From the NCBI RefSeq assembly GCF_015552075.1, contig NZ_JADNDZ010000110.1, forward strand, positions 1-47,973: a stretch of 47,973 bases of DNA. Reading direction: 5' to 3'. Position numbers and translations under genes: made by a program. Source of the stretch: Collinsella aerofaciens. Its GTDB lineage: Bacteria > Actinomycetota > Coriobacteriia > Coriobacteriales > Coriobacteriaceae. Below, one piece after another: positions 23,089 to 32,354 of the stretch; position 1 is the first letter of the stretch; each line of letters begins with the position of its first letter. The notes under the pieces were generated by a model that was given only the letters and a program-made list of their open reading frames with translations, did no database searches and was not told the origin of the DNA.

Positions 23089-23853
23089 TTAATGTCGCGT
23101 TGAACGCTCTCTCATATCGAGCGATTTCTTAAGGTTTTCCGTACCGGCGACGCTATGGCCCAAAAGGCCATCGAGTCCCGATCTCAGCGCCGCTACATCT
23201 GCCGCCGAAGCCCCAGCACGCAGGATCTTCGAGTCGAGCAGCGACCTCATGAAGCGTTCCGGAGTCTTTTCCGAGATGATCGCCTCGACCTCCTTGGAGA
23301 TTCGGTTCGGATCGCGGTCAACGGGAACCGTCGGCATCTCCTTGGATGAGACGGGGTGTGCCCCGTTGTTCCTGAGCCAATACCTGAACTCGGTATCGAC
23401 ATCCTCGGGAACCTCGACCTTGATCTCGTTAGTTTTCTCATCGATCACGAGGGTGCCGTAAAGAGAGTCGCGCTCGGCGTTCTCCACCATCCCCTCGAGA
23501 TCGAGGATGCCCATAAGGATAGGGAACTCCATTAAGTTCTCGAATCCAGACCTGAGATACCCGGTTAACCCGTTTTTATCACATTGGTAAGGGATTATGG
23601 CGAAATAACCGTTGTGTGAGAGTTCCGGCCATCCGAACTTGAGAGCGGTCTCCACTTTATGCGAGACATGGGCCATGGGAATGGTGCCATCGCGTGAGAA
23701 GGGTTGAACGAAGACGCCCTCGCGCCCTTTCGGATCTCTCTCAACCTTGAGCAGGATGTTATGGGGCTGTGTTGTGAAGTAAACGTTCGCCGGCAAGTAC
23801 TGGACACTAGATATATGGACACATGGCTGCCCAAGGTCATTCTCAAAGTACAT
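23089..23853 (-). CDS. unknown 254-residue protein, paralogous to 20346-21332
   Basis: ATG at 23853; AGGAGG overlaps the end of the preceding gene. Soluble. The middle part GYFAIIPYQ...SGFENLMEFPILMGILDLEGMVENAERDSLYGTLVIDEKTNEIKVEVPEDVDTEF resembles the other unknown protein at 20346-21332. The C-terminal 100 residues are helical (KEVEAIISEKTPERFMRSLLDSKILRAGASAADVAALRSGLDGLLG). It is the last gene of the ArdC-like/helicase operon. No function can be assigned. Confidence 0.7.
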   Translation of the reverse strand: MYFENDLGQPCVHISSVQYLPANVYFTTQPHNILLKVERDPKGREGVFVQPFSRDGTIPMAHVSHKVETALKFGWPELSHNGYFAIIPYQCDKNGLTGYLRSGFENLMEFPILMGILDLEGMVENAERDSLYGTLVIDEKTNEIKVEVPEDVDTEFRYWLRNNGAHPVSSKEMPTVPVDRDPNRISKEVEAIISEKTPERFMRSLLDSKILRAGASAADVAALRSGLDGLLGHSVAGTENLKKSLDMRERSTRH

Positions 23854-23854
23854 A

Positions 23855-24292
23855 TCAGCTCCTCCTGATATTCGTTCGCCTGGCCTTATCCTTCGCGCTT
23901 ACCGCGACGCCGCGGTCGGCCTTCTGGGCGCGCTCTGCATCGAAGGCCCTGACGAGCGCGGGCGCGTACTCTTCCGCAAGCGATGCGGCCTGCAGCCTGA
24001 ACATGCGGGAGATGACGCCAGCGTCCTGCTTCGCCTGCTTGCCTGCGAGCGCGATAGCGGCCTCGCGGATCTCGTTGGTCGTAGGCTCCCTTCCACCGAA
24101 CTCAGCGAGCTCATTTTTCACGGTATCCAGCGAACCGCCGTCATTTCGGGCATAGGCGGCGACATAGGCCTGTTTGAGCGCCTCGACCAGCCTCACATCA
24201 GCCGCAATCCCAGTCTCGGTGCCACCGCCGTCCCGATAGTAGGCCGTCGTGGCCCCCTCAATCGATTCGGCGAGACTATTCCCTACGTTCAT
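23855..24292 (-). CDS. hypothetical helical protein
   Basis: 145 residues. ATG at 24292 preferred (GGAGA 4 nt upstream) over the open frame to 24346. Mostly Ala/Glu-rich helices (VRLVEALKQAYVAAYARNDGGSLDTVKNELAEF, EIREAAIALAGKQAKQDAGVISRMFRLQAASLAEEYAPALVRAFDAERAQKADRG). No membrane segment or known motif. Lies 84 bp after the helicase/methylase gene and directly before the unknown gene at 23089-23853, with a 1-bp gap. Confidence 0.6.
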   Translation of the reverse strand: MNVGNSLAESIEGATTAYYRDGGGTETGIAADVRLVEALKQAYVAAYARNDGGSLDTVKNELAEFGGREPTTNEIREAAIALAGKQAKQDAGVISRMFRLQAASLAEEYAPALVRAFDAERAQKADRGVAVSAKDKARRTNIRRS

Positions 24293-24376
24293 CCCGTCTC
24301 CAATCTCATTCAGCCTCGATAGGTCCAATTGCAACAAAACGAGCAATGCCCTTTGAAAGCCGATTGTGCCTGTCGT

Positions 24377-27300
24377 TTAAATTCCATGACCGTTCGTGTG
24401 GGGATGTTCGTCCCCGTCCTGGCCTCCATCACTGACGGGAGATGCCGAAATGCTAGGACCTTCCTCATCCTGGCCATCATCTCCATCCGACTCGACCTGA
24501 CCCTTTTCCAACTCCTTCTGCTCCAACTCGGCAAGCTCGGCCCGCAGCTTCTCGAAATTCTCCTCGCCGTCCCAGGGCTCGCCGACGATCTTGGTTGCAT
24601 CCTCGAGCTGCTTGGCGGCGCGCTCCATTAAGGCCCTTGCCTGATCTAGACCGCTCGCCTCCTTCTCAACAATGCCGTCCATCTGCTGTAGCACGGTGTG
24701 GGAACCGGATGTGGCCGATGGCAGCATATGCCTCGACCAGTGAGCCTCGGTCTCGCCTTTCACCCTCAGGCCGATGAAGGGATCGTAGCGGAAGCTGCCA
24801 CCCCGTTCCTGAAGTGTCTGCTCCTTCTTCACGACGACTTCCAGCCCACGGAACTCTCCGATGGCCCTGATGGGGCCGATAGGGCAGTCGTGGGCCGCCG
24901 ACTGGATCATCTCGATTGCGTTCGTGCGATTTTGCGCCGAAACACCGTTAACCGAAACCCTTACGATATCCGACCCCTTCTCGAGCTCTCTTTGCCTATT
25001 CGCGCGGTCGAGGGCATCATGGTCGCGCTCAAGCAGCTCAAATATCCGGCGATTGACCCTGGCAGATGGCTCATAGCGAGATTCGATTTGATGGCGCATA
25101 TTCGCCACCGTCTCCGCGTGCGACTGTCTGAGCATAGACTGCGACATGATCTCGCTTCTCAGTTCCTGGATCCTCTTGATGTCGGGGTTGCCGGAAGCCA
25201 CAGCAGCGAGGTCGGAATAGGAGATTCTCGTCTCATCGATATCGTCCATGCTTCGCACGGACGGCTTATTCGAGAAGACCTGCCCGATAAAGCGTTGCTT
25301 ATGCTCGACGGTGGAATAGAGGAAGGAATCGAAGGTTCCCTGGGCGACATACTTGTAATCCTTTACCCGATCAAACAAGTTTCCCTGACGCTTGACTCTT
25401 CCCAGGCGCTGCTCGAAGTCCGAGGGCCTCCAAGGGCAGTCCAGGTTATGGATGGCCGCGAGCCTTGTCTGGACGTTCGTGCCCGTTCCCAACTTAGAGG
25501 TCGATCCCATGAGCACGCGCACCTCACCCTCGCGCACCTTCTCGAAGAGCGTCTCCTTCTTCTCCGGGTTGTCGCCGACGTCGCTGACGCACGCAATCTG
25601 CTCGGAGGGGATTCCCGCTTCGATAAGGCGTCTCCCCATATCATCTTGGATATTCCAATTACCTGATGCCGGGGTAGAACGGTCGCAGAAGACGAGCTGT
25701 GCGCCGCGCATGTCGGCCGTCTCCTTCCATATCTTAAATACCTCCTGCGCGCAAGCATCGCATTTGCCGCCTTCCAATGGCTCCAGCTCAGGATGCAACA
25801 GTTTTGGATCGAGGGCGACCTTCATGCCGTCGCCCGTGATTGCCAGCAGGTTGTCGTTGTCATCGGCGTTTCCGGCACGGACGCGCTCGCCGCGGATACC
25901 GAGCTTCTTAACCTCTTCGACCTGTTCGGGAGTGGCAGGTACGGTGACATGGATTTCCTCGCAATCGGGCACCTTGAGGTTCACATCCTCCTGCGTGACG
26001 ATATCCGCAAAGGATCGATAGGCGCTCATGAGCTCGGGAAGGTTATGGAACTTCGTGAAGCGCTGTTTCAGCTGGAAGCCGTTGCCCTCCGGTTTAATCT
26101 CCATCGAGTCCTCAATCGTCCCGAACGTGAACGCCCAGGCCGGAAACGACGATAGGCCCTGCCGCTCGAGAAGCTCAGGAGCAAGGTAGCGCTGCATGTT
26201 GTACAGCTCGCCCATCGTATTGGTGACAGGCGTGCCCGTGGCGAACACTATATTACGTCCACGGCCGATCTCTCGAAGATAGCTGCACTTATCGAGCAGG
26301 CTCTCACTGCGGTTGGACTTTGAGGAGGCCATTCCCGCGATGTCGAGGCCGTGGGTTTGGAGATTCTTATAGCTATGCGCCTCGTCCACGAAAAGGAAGT
26401 CGAAGCCGATCTCCTCGAATGAAAGCCCCTCGGTCTTCGGGGTCGAATGGAGGCTCGCGAGCTTATCATCGATTTTCTTGGCCTCTTCCTCGAGCCTTTT
26501 AACCGAGAAACTTCCACCGTTCGCCTGTGCATCCATCTTAGCCTGCAGGAATTCTTCCTTTCGGCGTTTGAGATAGACCTCCTTGCGCTCCTGAGAAAGG
26601 TCGAGCATATCGAAGCGCGAACCGGATACGATCACGGCGTCCCAATCTCCTGCCGCCGCACGTCCGAAAAACTCTCTAACGGAGTCTGCGGAATCCGACT
26701 CCGTTTTCCCCATATAGAGGACCCTTGCCCCGGGATAGAGGTAGGCGAAATCAGATGCCCACTGCTCGGTAAGATGCTTAGGCACTACGACGAGCGGCTT
26801 GTTGGCCCGCCCGAGGCGCCGAGCCTCCATGCACATTGCGATTCCCGTATAGGTCTTACCGGCGCCGACAACATGGGCCACGAGCGTGCCCTCATCAGCT
26901 TGTCCGGCACGTGCCACGGCGGCGCGCTGGTGCGGCCTCATCTCAACGTCGGGATTCATGCCGGGGAATGTGAGGTAAGAGCCGTCATACGTCCTGGGAG
27001 CCAGACGGTTATATCTGTCGTTGTAGATTCCGCACAGGACATTCGCCCGATCCGGATCGGTCCACACCCACTTCTCGAAAGCCGATGAGACAATGCGTCT
27101 CCTATCCCATGCGGCCTTGGTCGCCTGAGGGTCGGGGACCTTCTTGCCGGTGAATGGGTCCTCCCTGTTCAGCTTCGTCTCGCTGCCGTTGAGAACGGCC
27201 GAGACGACCTTGAGGGGAGTGTAGGCGTTGACGCCAAACCTAGCCAGCACCTCAAGAGAAAGGTCCGTCACATTTCCCGTCAGTCTCCATTTGCCGGTAT

Positions 27301-30300
27301 GGGGCTCATGGGCGACCTCGAATTTCCTCCGCTTTGACGCAGGCATCTCGCCATCGGTAATCTCGAACGTCTCCTCGATGAAATCCATGACGATAGAGGG
27401 CGGAATCCAAGGGGAGCCGAGGGTAGCCGCAATCTCCCCAGGGCCCAACTCGCGTGGAAGCACGGCCTTCAGCTTCATTTCGCACGAGTGCAGTGTAGCG
27501 AGCCTCTCGGCATCCGACTCGGTTAGGCCGAAGCCTGCCATATGCTGTTCACGCCTTGCCCTGTAATCGGCAAGGTCCTCAGGGCTGAAAAGCTCCTCGT
27601 GCGGAATGGGCTGCTCGACGTCACCCACCCAATCGACATGGGTGATTTCTGTGGCAGCATCCTCACCCGCCTGACGATAACCGAGTGAGACTAGGAATTC
27701 GGCCGGAACGGGATCCGCCTTCATAGCGGCTGCGAGGGCTCCCGAAAGAGGCTCCTCTCCCGACTCCCGAGAAATAGAGACCCCGTACACCGTCGCAAGG
27801 TTTACGATTGGTTTAGGAGTCTGATAGACACAGTCGGCGTCGGCCCGTCGAAGCGCGGCGGCAAGGACATCGGTACCCACGCGGGGCTCTCTGGACAGGC
27901 GCCAGAGAACTTCCTCGGTATTCATTCCATCGGTTGCAAATTCACGATTATTGGCTCGATATCCGACAGATCGCGCGACAAGCGTTGCGATGAGCGGGTT
28001 CGAGATGACAGTGCGGCCGTCCCTACGCTCGGTTGAGACGGATACCCCCTCATCAAGTTCGCTCAGGGCGGCGATAAGCGCCTCGCCCGTCCATGTACCG
28101 AATTCCCGGTCGCGCCAGCTGTCCGGCAACCTATCGACATGTGCAGATGCGATAACGGCACGGTTGGCAGTCAGAGGATGGACGCAGGTGTCCCATAGGC
28201 CGCTCTTCACGAGAACGGCGACGGTCCTAGCCACCCCCTCGCTCGTCTCGGGAGTCCGAGCAGGAGGAATCGATACAGATTCAAGCCAGGAGCCTTCTCC
28301 GGCGTTAAAGCGCTCAGTTTCAATATTCTTCTGTAGCGCATGGATGGCATCAAGCTTCTTGCCGATATCGCCGGAAAGGTATGCCTCTGCGCTTTCGATT
28401 TTCGATGTGATCGGGTCGCGGACAATGAGGTCGCCGAGCCTTTCCTCGGCCTCGTCGGCGTCGCAGCCCAGAAGGCCTCCGATGAGCGCGAGATCCACTC
28501 CTCCCGTACGGTCATACGAGACTGCGAGGGCATCAGCCGGGGTCTCGGAGCGGTCGGGGAGGGGCGTCTGCGGGCGAACCGTGCGCTTCGAGAGCATATC
28601 AGCCTTACGCACGAAGTTCTTCTTGGTGTCCAGCACCTCGAGGCTGAACAGATTGATGCCGAGCGAGCAGTCGTGATAGCCCTTCTTGATGAGGATCCTG
28701 CGGTTCTTCGGGTCGTTCAGACGGCCGTAGCGATCGGCAAAGCGATCGTAGCGGTCGTTAAGAGACTTGATTCCGGCGTCGATTGCGGCATCGGTCGACT
28801 CGGGATCGCGCTGGAGGGCGATAAGCGCCCGTGCGGCATCCCTGAGCTCGATCATAGCGCGGGCGCGGTCCTCGGCACCTCGTCCCGCGGGGTGAAAGCG
28901 CTCCACGGTATCGCCGTTGCCATACCAGATCGAGCCGCCGTCGCCCAATGTGAACTCATAGAGTGCCGGGTCGGTGGGGATTTGGACGACCTCGGGGGCT
29001 GCGGACCTACCCGGCACACCCTCAAATGTATGGGCAGTAGTGCTGATCGCCTGATCTGCCAGAGCCTTCCTGGCCCCATCGGCGATCCCTGCGGCGTCAA
29101 GTCCGCTGGTCAGCGAATACCCGGGGCCGTATGCGGTCATCACGGAGCCCTGGTCTCCCACGGCGATTGATGGATTGCCTGCAAGTTCCGAATTTACGCG
29201 GAAGCCGTCCGCGTTCATCGCTGTGTGAACCCAGGCTGGAGCGTTGTCGCGCGAAATCTCCCGCGGCTCGGCAAGCTTCCTCAGGATAACGAGGTCGCAC
29301 AGCGCGCTCGTTCCGGCCTGGCTCTCAAAAGTCTCCTTGGGGAGTCGGACCATGCCGATAAGGTCGCACTCGCGCGCAAGGTTCTCGCGAGTCGTCTCGC
29401 GGGCCTTGTCCATGGTGTAGCGGCTCGTCAGCACGGCGACGATGCCGCCCGGGCGCACGGCGGCCACCGACCTTCTGATCATATAGTCATGGAGCGGGAC
29501 TCCATCGATTTTGATTGCATCCGAATAGGGTACGTTGCCGATAGCGGCATCAAATGAACCATCGGGGATCTCGCATTTAGCGATATCCGCCGCGACGATC
29601 GTGTGGTCTGGACACAGCACGCGCGCGAGCCCTGCGCTCACGGGGTCGATCTCCACGCCAGTGACGTGTACATCCATGCCCTCTGGAACACAGCGCATGA
29701 AGTTGCCCGTACCGCAGCCCGGCTCCAGGATCTCAGCCGTGCCCTCATCGCAGATACCGGCGCCCCTCAGCGTCTCCCAGATTAGCTCCACGACGGGACG
29801 CGGGGTGTAGAAGGCCGTGAGGACCGTGGCACGCTGCTCTGCGAACTCATCCTCACTCAGCAGCTCTTTCAACTCTTGAGATACGGCAACCCAGCCGCCG
29901 GTCGGATTCTGAGCAAAGGCGTTCGCGGCGCCACCCCAACCGGAGTAGGCCGAAATCGCACGCTTCTCCTCGGGAATTGCCTCTCGTCCCTCGTCCATGG
30001 CCGCCTTGAGGGCGCGTAGCGCAGCTACGTTGAGCTTCGCACGCTCCAGGGGCGTATGGCCGGCCTGGGCATCCGGGTTCAGGTATTCGTTGTTGTAGGT
30101 GGTGGCTAGAGCGTGAGCACCGTCTCGTTGAGGGCGATCTCCTCGGCCATCTTGTGGGCGCTTTCGGCCTTGCGGATGTAGTCGTCGTACCGGCACTGGG
30201 CCATCGTGAGCTGCGCGAACTCCGGTGTCGCCCCGCAACTCTCCATGCAGCTGTCCTGGAGTTCCGCCAGCCTCGTGAGGTAGTTGCGCTCCACCGCCTT

Positions 30301-30643
30301 GAGATACTCCTCGGTCTCGCCGGCCGCGTCCATCCTGGCCAGCTCCTCCGGAGCGTTCTGCTCCATGAAGGAATAGCGGAGACCCCTCACGCCCTTGTAC
30401 GGGTTCTTCAGCACCGACATGTGCCTCCTCCTCGGAATCGTCCTTGCGGGTGGCCTCATCGCCACCCGTTTGGCTTACATAAGATTCCAGTTGCGCCCCG
30501 AAGTCAAGAGCCAACCTCTGTTGGGTCTCCTCTTTTTCTGCCGGCTTCTCAGCCGGTTCCTCATACATCGTCGGGTCATCCATGGCGAAAAGGGAGATCT
30601 GCCCCTCTGCCGCGACGAATCGCTTCGACGTTCTCCTTGCCAT
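24377..30643 (-). CDS. giant N6-adenine methylase / SNF2-type helicase fusion
   Basis: 2,088 residues from ATG at 30643 (GGAAGGGGG upstream). N-terminus has AEGQISLF, a clamp-binding-like motif. A class I methyltransferase follows: LEPGCGTGNF (about 306, SAM binding) and NVPY (NPPY-type adenine motif). Then about 900 residues of less clear sequence, and a superfamily 2 helicase: VVGAGKTYT (Walker A, about 1258), FVDEAHSYKN (about 1419), FATGTPVTN (motif III) and EQRLGRVKRQGN (motif VI, about 1750). Such proteins are hallmarks of large conjugative elements and may guard incoming DNA against restriction. Residues about 75-180 look like a nonsense reading: that DNA encodes the tnpV-like gene in another frame. 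No good start codon exists after tnpV, so either the whole frame is translated or a frameshift is used. Confidence 0.88.
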   Translation of the reverse strand: MARRTSKRFVAAEGQISLFAMDDPTMYEEPAEKPAEKEETQQRLALDFGAQLESYVSQTGGDEATRKDDSEEEAHVGAEEPVQGREGSPLFLHGAERSGGAGQDGRGRRDRGVSQGGGAQLPHEAGGTPGQLHGELRGDTGVRAAHDGPVPVRRLHPQGRKRPQDGRGDRPQRDGAHALATTYNNEYLNPDAQAGHTPLERAKLNVAALRALKAAMDEGREAIPEEKRAISAYSGWGGAANAFAQNPTGGWVAVSQELKELLSEDEFAEQRATVLTAFYTPRPVVELIWETLRGAGICDEGTAEILEPGCGTGNFMRCVPEGMDVHVTGVEIDPVSAGLARVLCPDHTIVAADIAKCEIPDGSFDAAIGNVPYSDAIKIDGVPLHDYMIRRSVAAVRPGGIVAVLTSRYTMDKARETTRENLARECDLIGMVRLPKETFESQAGTSALCDLVILRKLAEPREISRDNAPAWVHTAMNADGFRVNSELAGNPSIAVGDQGSVMTAYGPGYSLTSGLDAAGIADGARKALADQAISTTAHTFEGVPGRSAAPEVVQIPTDPALYEFTLGDGGSIWYGNGDTVERFHPAGRGAEDRARAMIELRDAARALIALQRDPESTDAAIDAGIKSLNDRYDRFADRYGRLNDPKNRRILIKKGYHDCSLGINLFSLEVLDTKKNFVRKADMLSKRTVRPQTPLPDRSETPADALAVSYDRTGGVDLALIGGLLGCDADEAEERLGDLIVRDPITSKIESAEAYLSGDIGKKLDAIHALQKNIETERFNAGEGSWLESVSIPPARTPETSEGVARTVAVLVKSGLWDTCVHPLTANRAVIASAHVDRLPDSWRDREFGTWTGEALIAALSELDEGVSVSTERRDGRTVISNPLIATLVARSVGYRANNREFATDGMNTEEVLWRLSREPRVGTDVLAAALRRADADCVYQTPKPIVNLATVYGVSISRESGEEPLSGALAAAMKADPVPAEFLVSLGYRQAGEDAATEITHVDWVGDVEQPIPHEELFSPEDLADYRARREQHMAGFGLTESDAERLATLHSCEMKLKAVLPRELGPGEIAATLGSPWIPPSIVMDFIEETFEITDGEMPASKRRKFEVAHEPHTGKWRLTGNVTDLSLEVLARFGVNAYTPLKVVSAVLNGSETKLNREDPFTGKKVPDPQATKAAWDRRRIVSSAFEKWVWTDPDRANVLCGIYNDRYNRLAPRTYDGSYLTFPGMNPDVEMRPHQRAAVARAGQADEGTLVAHVVGAGKTYTGIAMCMEARRLGRANKPLVVVPKHLTEQWASDFAYLYPGARVLYMGKTESDSADSVREFFGRAAAGDWDAVIVSGSRFDMLDLSQERKEVYLKRRKEEFLQAKMDAQANGGSFSVKRLEEEAKKIDDKLASLHSTPKTEGLSFEEIGFDFLFVDEAHSYKNLQTHGLDIAGMASSKSNRSESLLDKCSYLREIGRGRNIVFATGTPVTNTMGELYNMQRYLAPELLERQGLSSFPAWAFTFGTIEDSMEIKPEGNGFQLKQRFTKFHNLPELMSAYRSFADIVTQEDVNLKVPDCEEIHVTVPATPEQVEEVKKLGIRGERVRAGNADDNDNLLAITGDGMKVALDPKLLHPELEPLEGGKCDACAQEVFKIWKETADMRGAQLVFCDRSTPASGNWNIQDDMGRRLIEAGIPSEQIACVSDVGDNPEKKETLFEKVREGEVRVLMGSTSKLGTGTNVQTRLAAIHNLDCPWRPSDFEQRLGRVKRQGNLFDRVKDYKYVAQGTFDSFLYSTVEHKQRFIGQVFSNKPSVRSMDDIDETRISYSDLAAVASGNPDIKRIQELRSEIMSQSMLRQSHAETVANMRHQIESRYEPSARVNRRIFELLERDHDALDRANRQRELEKGSDIVRVSVNGVSAQNRTNAIEMIQSAAHDCPIGPIRAIGEFRGLEVVVKKEQTLQERGGSFRYDPFIGLRVKGETEAHWSRHMLPSATSGSHTVLQQMDGIVEKEASGLDQARALMERAAKQLEDATKIVGEPWDGEENFEKLRAELAELEQKELEKGQVESDGDDGQDEEGPSISASPVSDGGQDGDEHPHTNGHGI
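30106..30420 (-). CDS. tnpV: TnpV-like protein nested out of frame in the helicase gene
   Basis: 104 residues, ATG at 30420 with an excellent GGAGGAGG ribosome site. MSVLKNPYKGVRGLRYSFMEQNAPEELARM...EEYLKAVERNYLTRLAELQDSCMESCGATPEFAQLTMAQCRYDDYIRKAESAHKMAEEIALNETVLTL has the pattern of the TnpV family, small helical proteins of conjugative transposons (YL...L.EI.......E.LK...QM.WV...N.......EI). It reads in a different frame of the same strand as the 2,088-residue gene, and its protein-like composition (unlike the Gly/Arg/His-rich alternative) shows that it is the real product of this stretch. The role of TnpV is not known. Confidence 0.72.
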   Translation of the reverse strand: MSVLKNPYKGVRGLRYSFMEQNAPEELARMDAAGETEEYLKAVERNYLTRLAELQDSCMESCGATPEFAQLTMAQCRYDDYIRKAESAHKMAEEIALNETVLTL

Positions 30644-30647
30644 GGCG

Positions 30648-31409
30648 CTACGCCCCCTTCCGTGCGTTATGGGATGTCCCGCGCGCTCCGGCATCGAAGG
30701 AGGCCAGCATGCTCTTCAGGCGTTTCGTCGTCATGTTTGCCGACTGCCCGCGCTCTGACGGACCGTTCTGCGCGGTTCGCGTTCTCGGCCGGCACTCGAA
30801 GCCAGCCTTTTTAAGGGCCCGGTCGATTCTATCCGTGGCGCCCCTCACCTGCGCGCAAACGCGCTCGATTCGGGCGAGAAGAAGCTCCGTGTCCTCCATC
30901 GGCACGGGAACATCCAGGCCGTCATCGACCCCGTAGCGTCGAAGCGTCACGTGCGTGGCCATCGGGTCCATGCCCTCGAGATCAACGTCTTTTGAAGCCT
31001 CCGAGACCGCGTCGAGTCCGACCGCGTCGCCCTCGATCACCCTAATCGGAGCTGCCCCAGGCCATGAGGAAAGGCCCTCGAAAGCGGAGGCGGGGTAGAC
31101 CGTCTCGGGTGCGAGCTCGCAATCGAGAGTCAACTCATCCCCGACTCGCCTGGCGATAGGGACGAGGATGTCGAACCCAACCGGATGCTCCTTGATTCTG
31201 CCGCCCAGTTTATCGGCGCGGGATCTACTGAGGACGGTCGAGGTATCTGCCTCTGGATGGTCCAGTTTGAAGGCCGCAAGGGCGAGGATTCCCCTCGGGC
31301 CCATCTCGGGATGCTCGGACATGGAGTCGAGAATTGAGTCCCAGCCATGTGGATGTCCCAACACGGCTGCAAGCATCTCGACAGGCGCTTCAGTGTGCCT
31401 CTGCTGCAT
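30648..31409 (-). CDS. ArdC/LtrC-like hypothetical protein
   Basis: 253 residues, ATG at 31409 behind GGGGAGG. The N-terminal 100 residues recall the ssDNA-binding domain of ArdC/LtrC antirestriction proteins: WDSILDSMSEHPEMGPRGILALAAFKLDHPEADT and ADKLGGRIKEHPVGFDILVPIAR (compare the family's G-rrVkkGEKGikIlaP). The zinc-protease half of ArdC is missing. The C-terminus is basic (TDRIDRALKKAGFECRPRTRTAQNGPSERG). It ends 5 bp before the methylase/helicase start and heads that operon; a LexA box lies 68 bp upstream. Assignment is tentative. Confidence 0.5.
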   Translation of the reverse strand: MQQRHTEAPVEMLAAVLGHPHGWDSILDSMSEHPEMGPRGILALAAFKLDHPEADTSTVLSRSRADKLGGRIKEHPVGFDILVPIARRVGDELTLDCELAPETVYPASAFEGLSSWPGAAPIRVIEGDAVGLDAVSEASKDVDLEGMDPMATHVTLRRYGVDDGLDVPVPMEDTELLLARIERVCAQVRGATDRIDRALKKAGFECRPRTRTAQNGPSERGQSANMTTKRLKSMLASFDAGARGTSHNARKGA

Positions 31410-31476
31410 TGTTTCCTCCCCGTCTCAGTCAACTCCCATTGATGATGGGGGAGTGTAACCACAACATCCGATGCGG

Positions 31477-31488
31477 GAACAAGTGTTC
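31477..31488. promoter_or_regulatory. LexA-type SOS box 2
   Basis: GAAC-AAGT-GTTC, a perfect GAAC-N4-GTTC, 68 bp before the ATG at 31409 of the ArdC-like/helicase operon. Confidence 0.65.
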
Positions 31489-31519
31489 ACGGCGAATAGG
31501 AGGTCTCAAATCTATAGAC

Positions 31520-32275
31520 TCATAATGATTCAAAATAAATCGCGGCGCCGTACGGCGCGCCTATACCTCGAGTCTCATAGAAGGATGCGTTTCGGAGATC
31601 GGAAAAGTAATAGGTCCCCGATGTTTTTATGCCATCCGAATCAACAGGCGCGCACCCGCTCCCCATTACTGCATGATTGTCACGAGGATTACACCCAGAG
31701 CTCCACGCACGCCCAGCTTCGGCAATAATCTCGTCCTTACAGTAGCTACCGTTATGAAAGAACGCGAAATGGGGAGCGGCGCCCCCAAACTCCTCGCCCA
31801 ATTCAATTACGCCGACATTTTTACATTTGGCAGCGTCATCGTCCGTGCCAAGGACAATCCAATTCGACGGAATTAGCGCATAGGCGCCACCGCTAAGCTC
31901 AATACGCCTAAGCTCATCCGGTACGCTGTCCTGCTCATAGTATGAGGAGAAATGTTCGTGAAGGCGTTTTAACTGACTTCGTGTGGCCTCCAAATCGCTC
32001 CACATCATTTCCCGCGATCCGTCCTGCGGAAGAAGCTTCATCTCCTTTTCAATTACCCTGATCTGCTCCGTACAGGCCACATCGACCGTCTTGGCAACTC
32101 TCGGTTGGAGCCCCATAGCGATATTGGCGATGTAGTCTATGGCCTCGCCAGGTGTCCGGAGAGAGTCTGGGGTTGCCTGCATCAACCCATCTAAGGCGGC
32201 CTTGGTATCCACCTCAATCGTAGTGCCGATTTTGACCTTATTCATCTTGGCGCCATGTCGCGGCAATCTTGCCAT
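31520..32275 (-). CDS. hypothetical 251-residue protein
   Basis: ATG at 32275 preceded by GGATGAG; an ATG ten codons further on is an alternative. The N-terminus KVKIGTTIEVDTKAALDGLMQATPDSLRTPGEAIDYIANIAMGL looks like a small DNA-binding or dimerisation domain similar to ribbon-helix-helix proteins. The rest (AYALIPSNWIVLGTDDDAAKCKNVGVIELGEEFGGAAPHFAFFHNGSYCKDEI) is not recognised. The coding is more A/T-rich than its neighbours, suggesting a separate origin. It stands alone between the T4SS operon and the SOS-controlled operon. Confidence 0.6.
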   Translation of the reverse strand: MARLPRHGAKMNKVKIGTTIEVDTKAALDGLMQATPDSLRTPGEAIDYIANIAMGLQPRVAKTVDVACTEQIRVIEKEMKLLPQDGSREMMWSDLEATRSQLKRLHEHFSSYYEQDSVPDELRRIELSGGAYALIPSNWIVLGTDDDAAKCKNVGVIELGEEFGGAAPHFAFFHNGSYCKDEIIAEAGRAWSSGCNPRDNHAVMGSGCAPVDSDGIKTSGTYYFSDLRNASFYETRGIGAPYGAAIYFESL

Positions 32276-32354
32276 AGCTCATCCATTCTCAATCTATGTT
32301 TTCGTTGATTTAGCATCCGACGATAGGTGGAGTTACAACCGGAAGGCCGATTCT

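Noticed and set aside
24698-25666. 322-codon plus-strand ORF inside the helicase gene
   Set aside because: Antisense to conserved helicase motifs; composition is that of a shadow frame.
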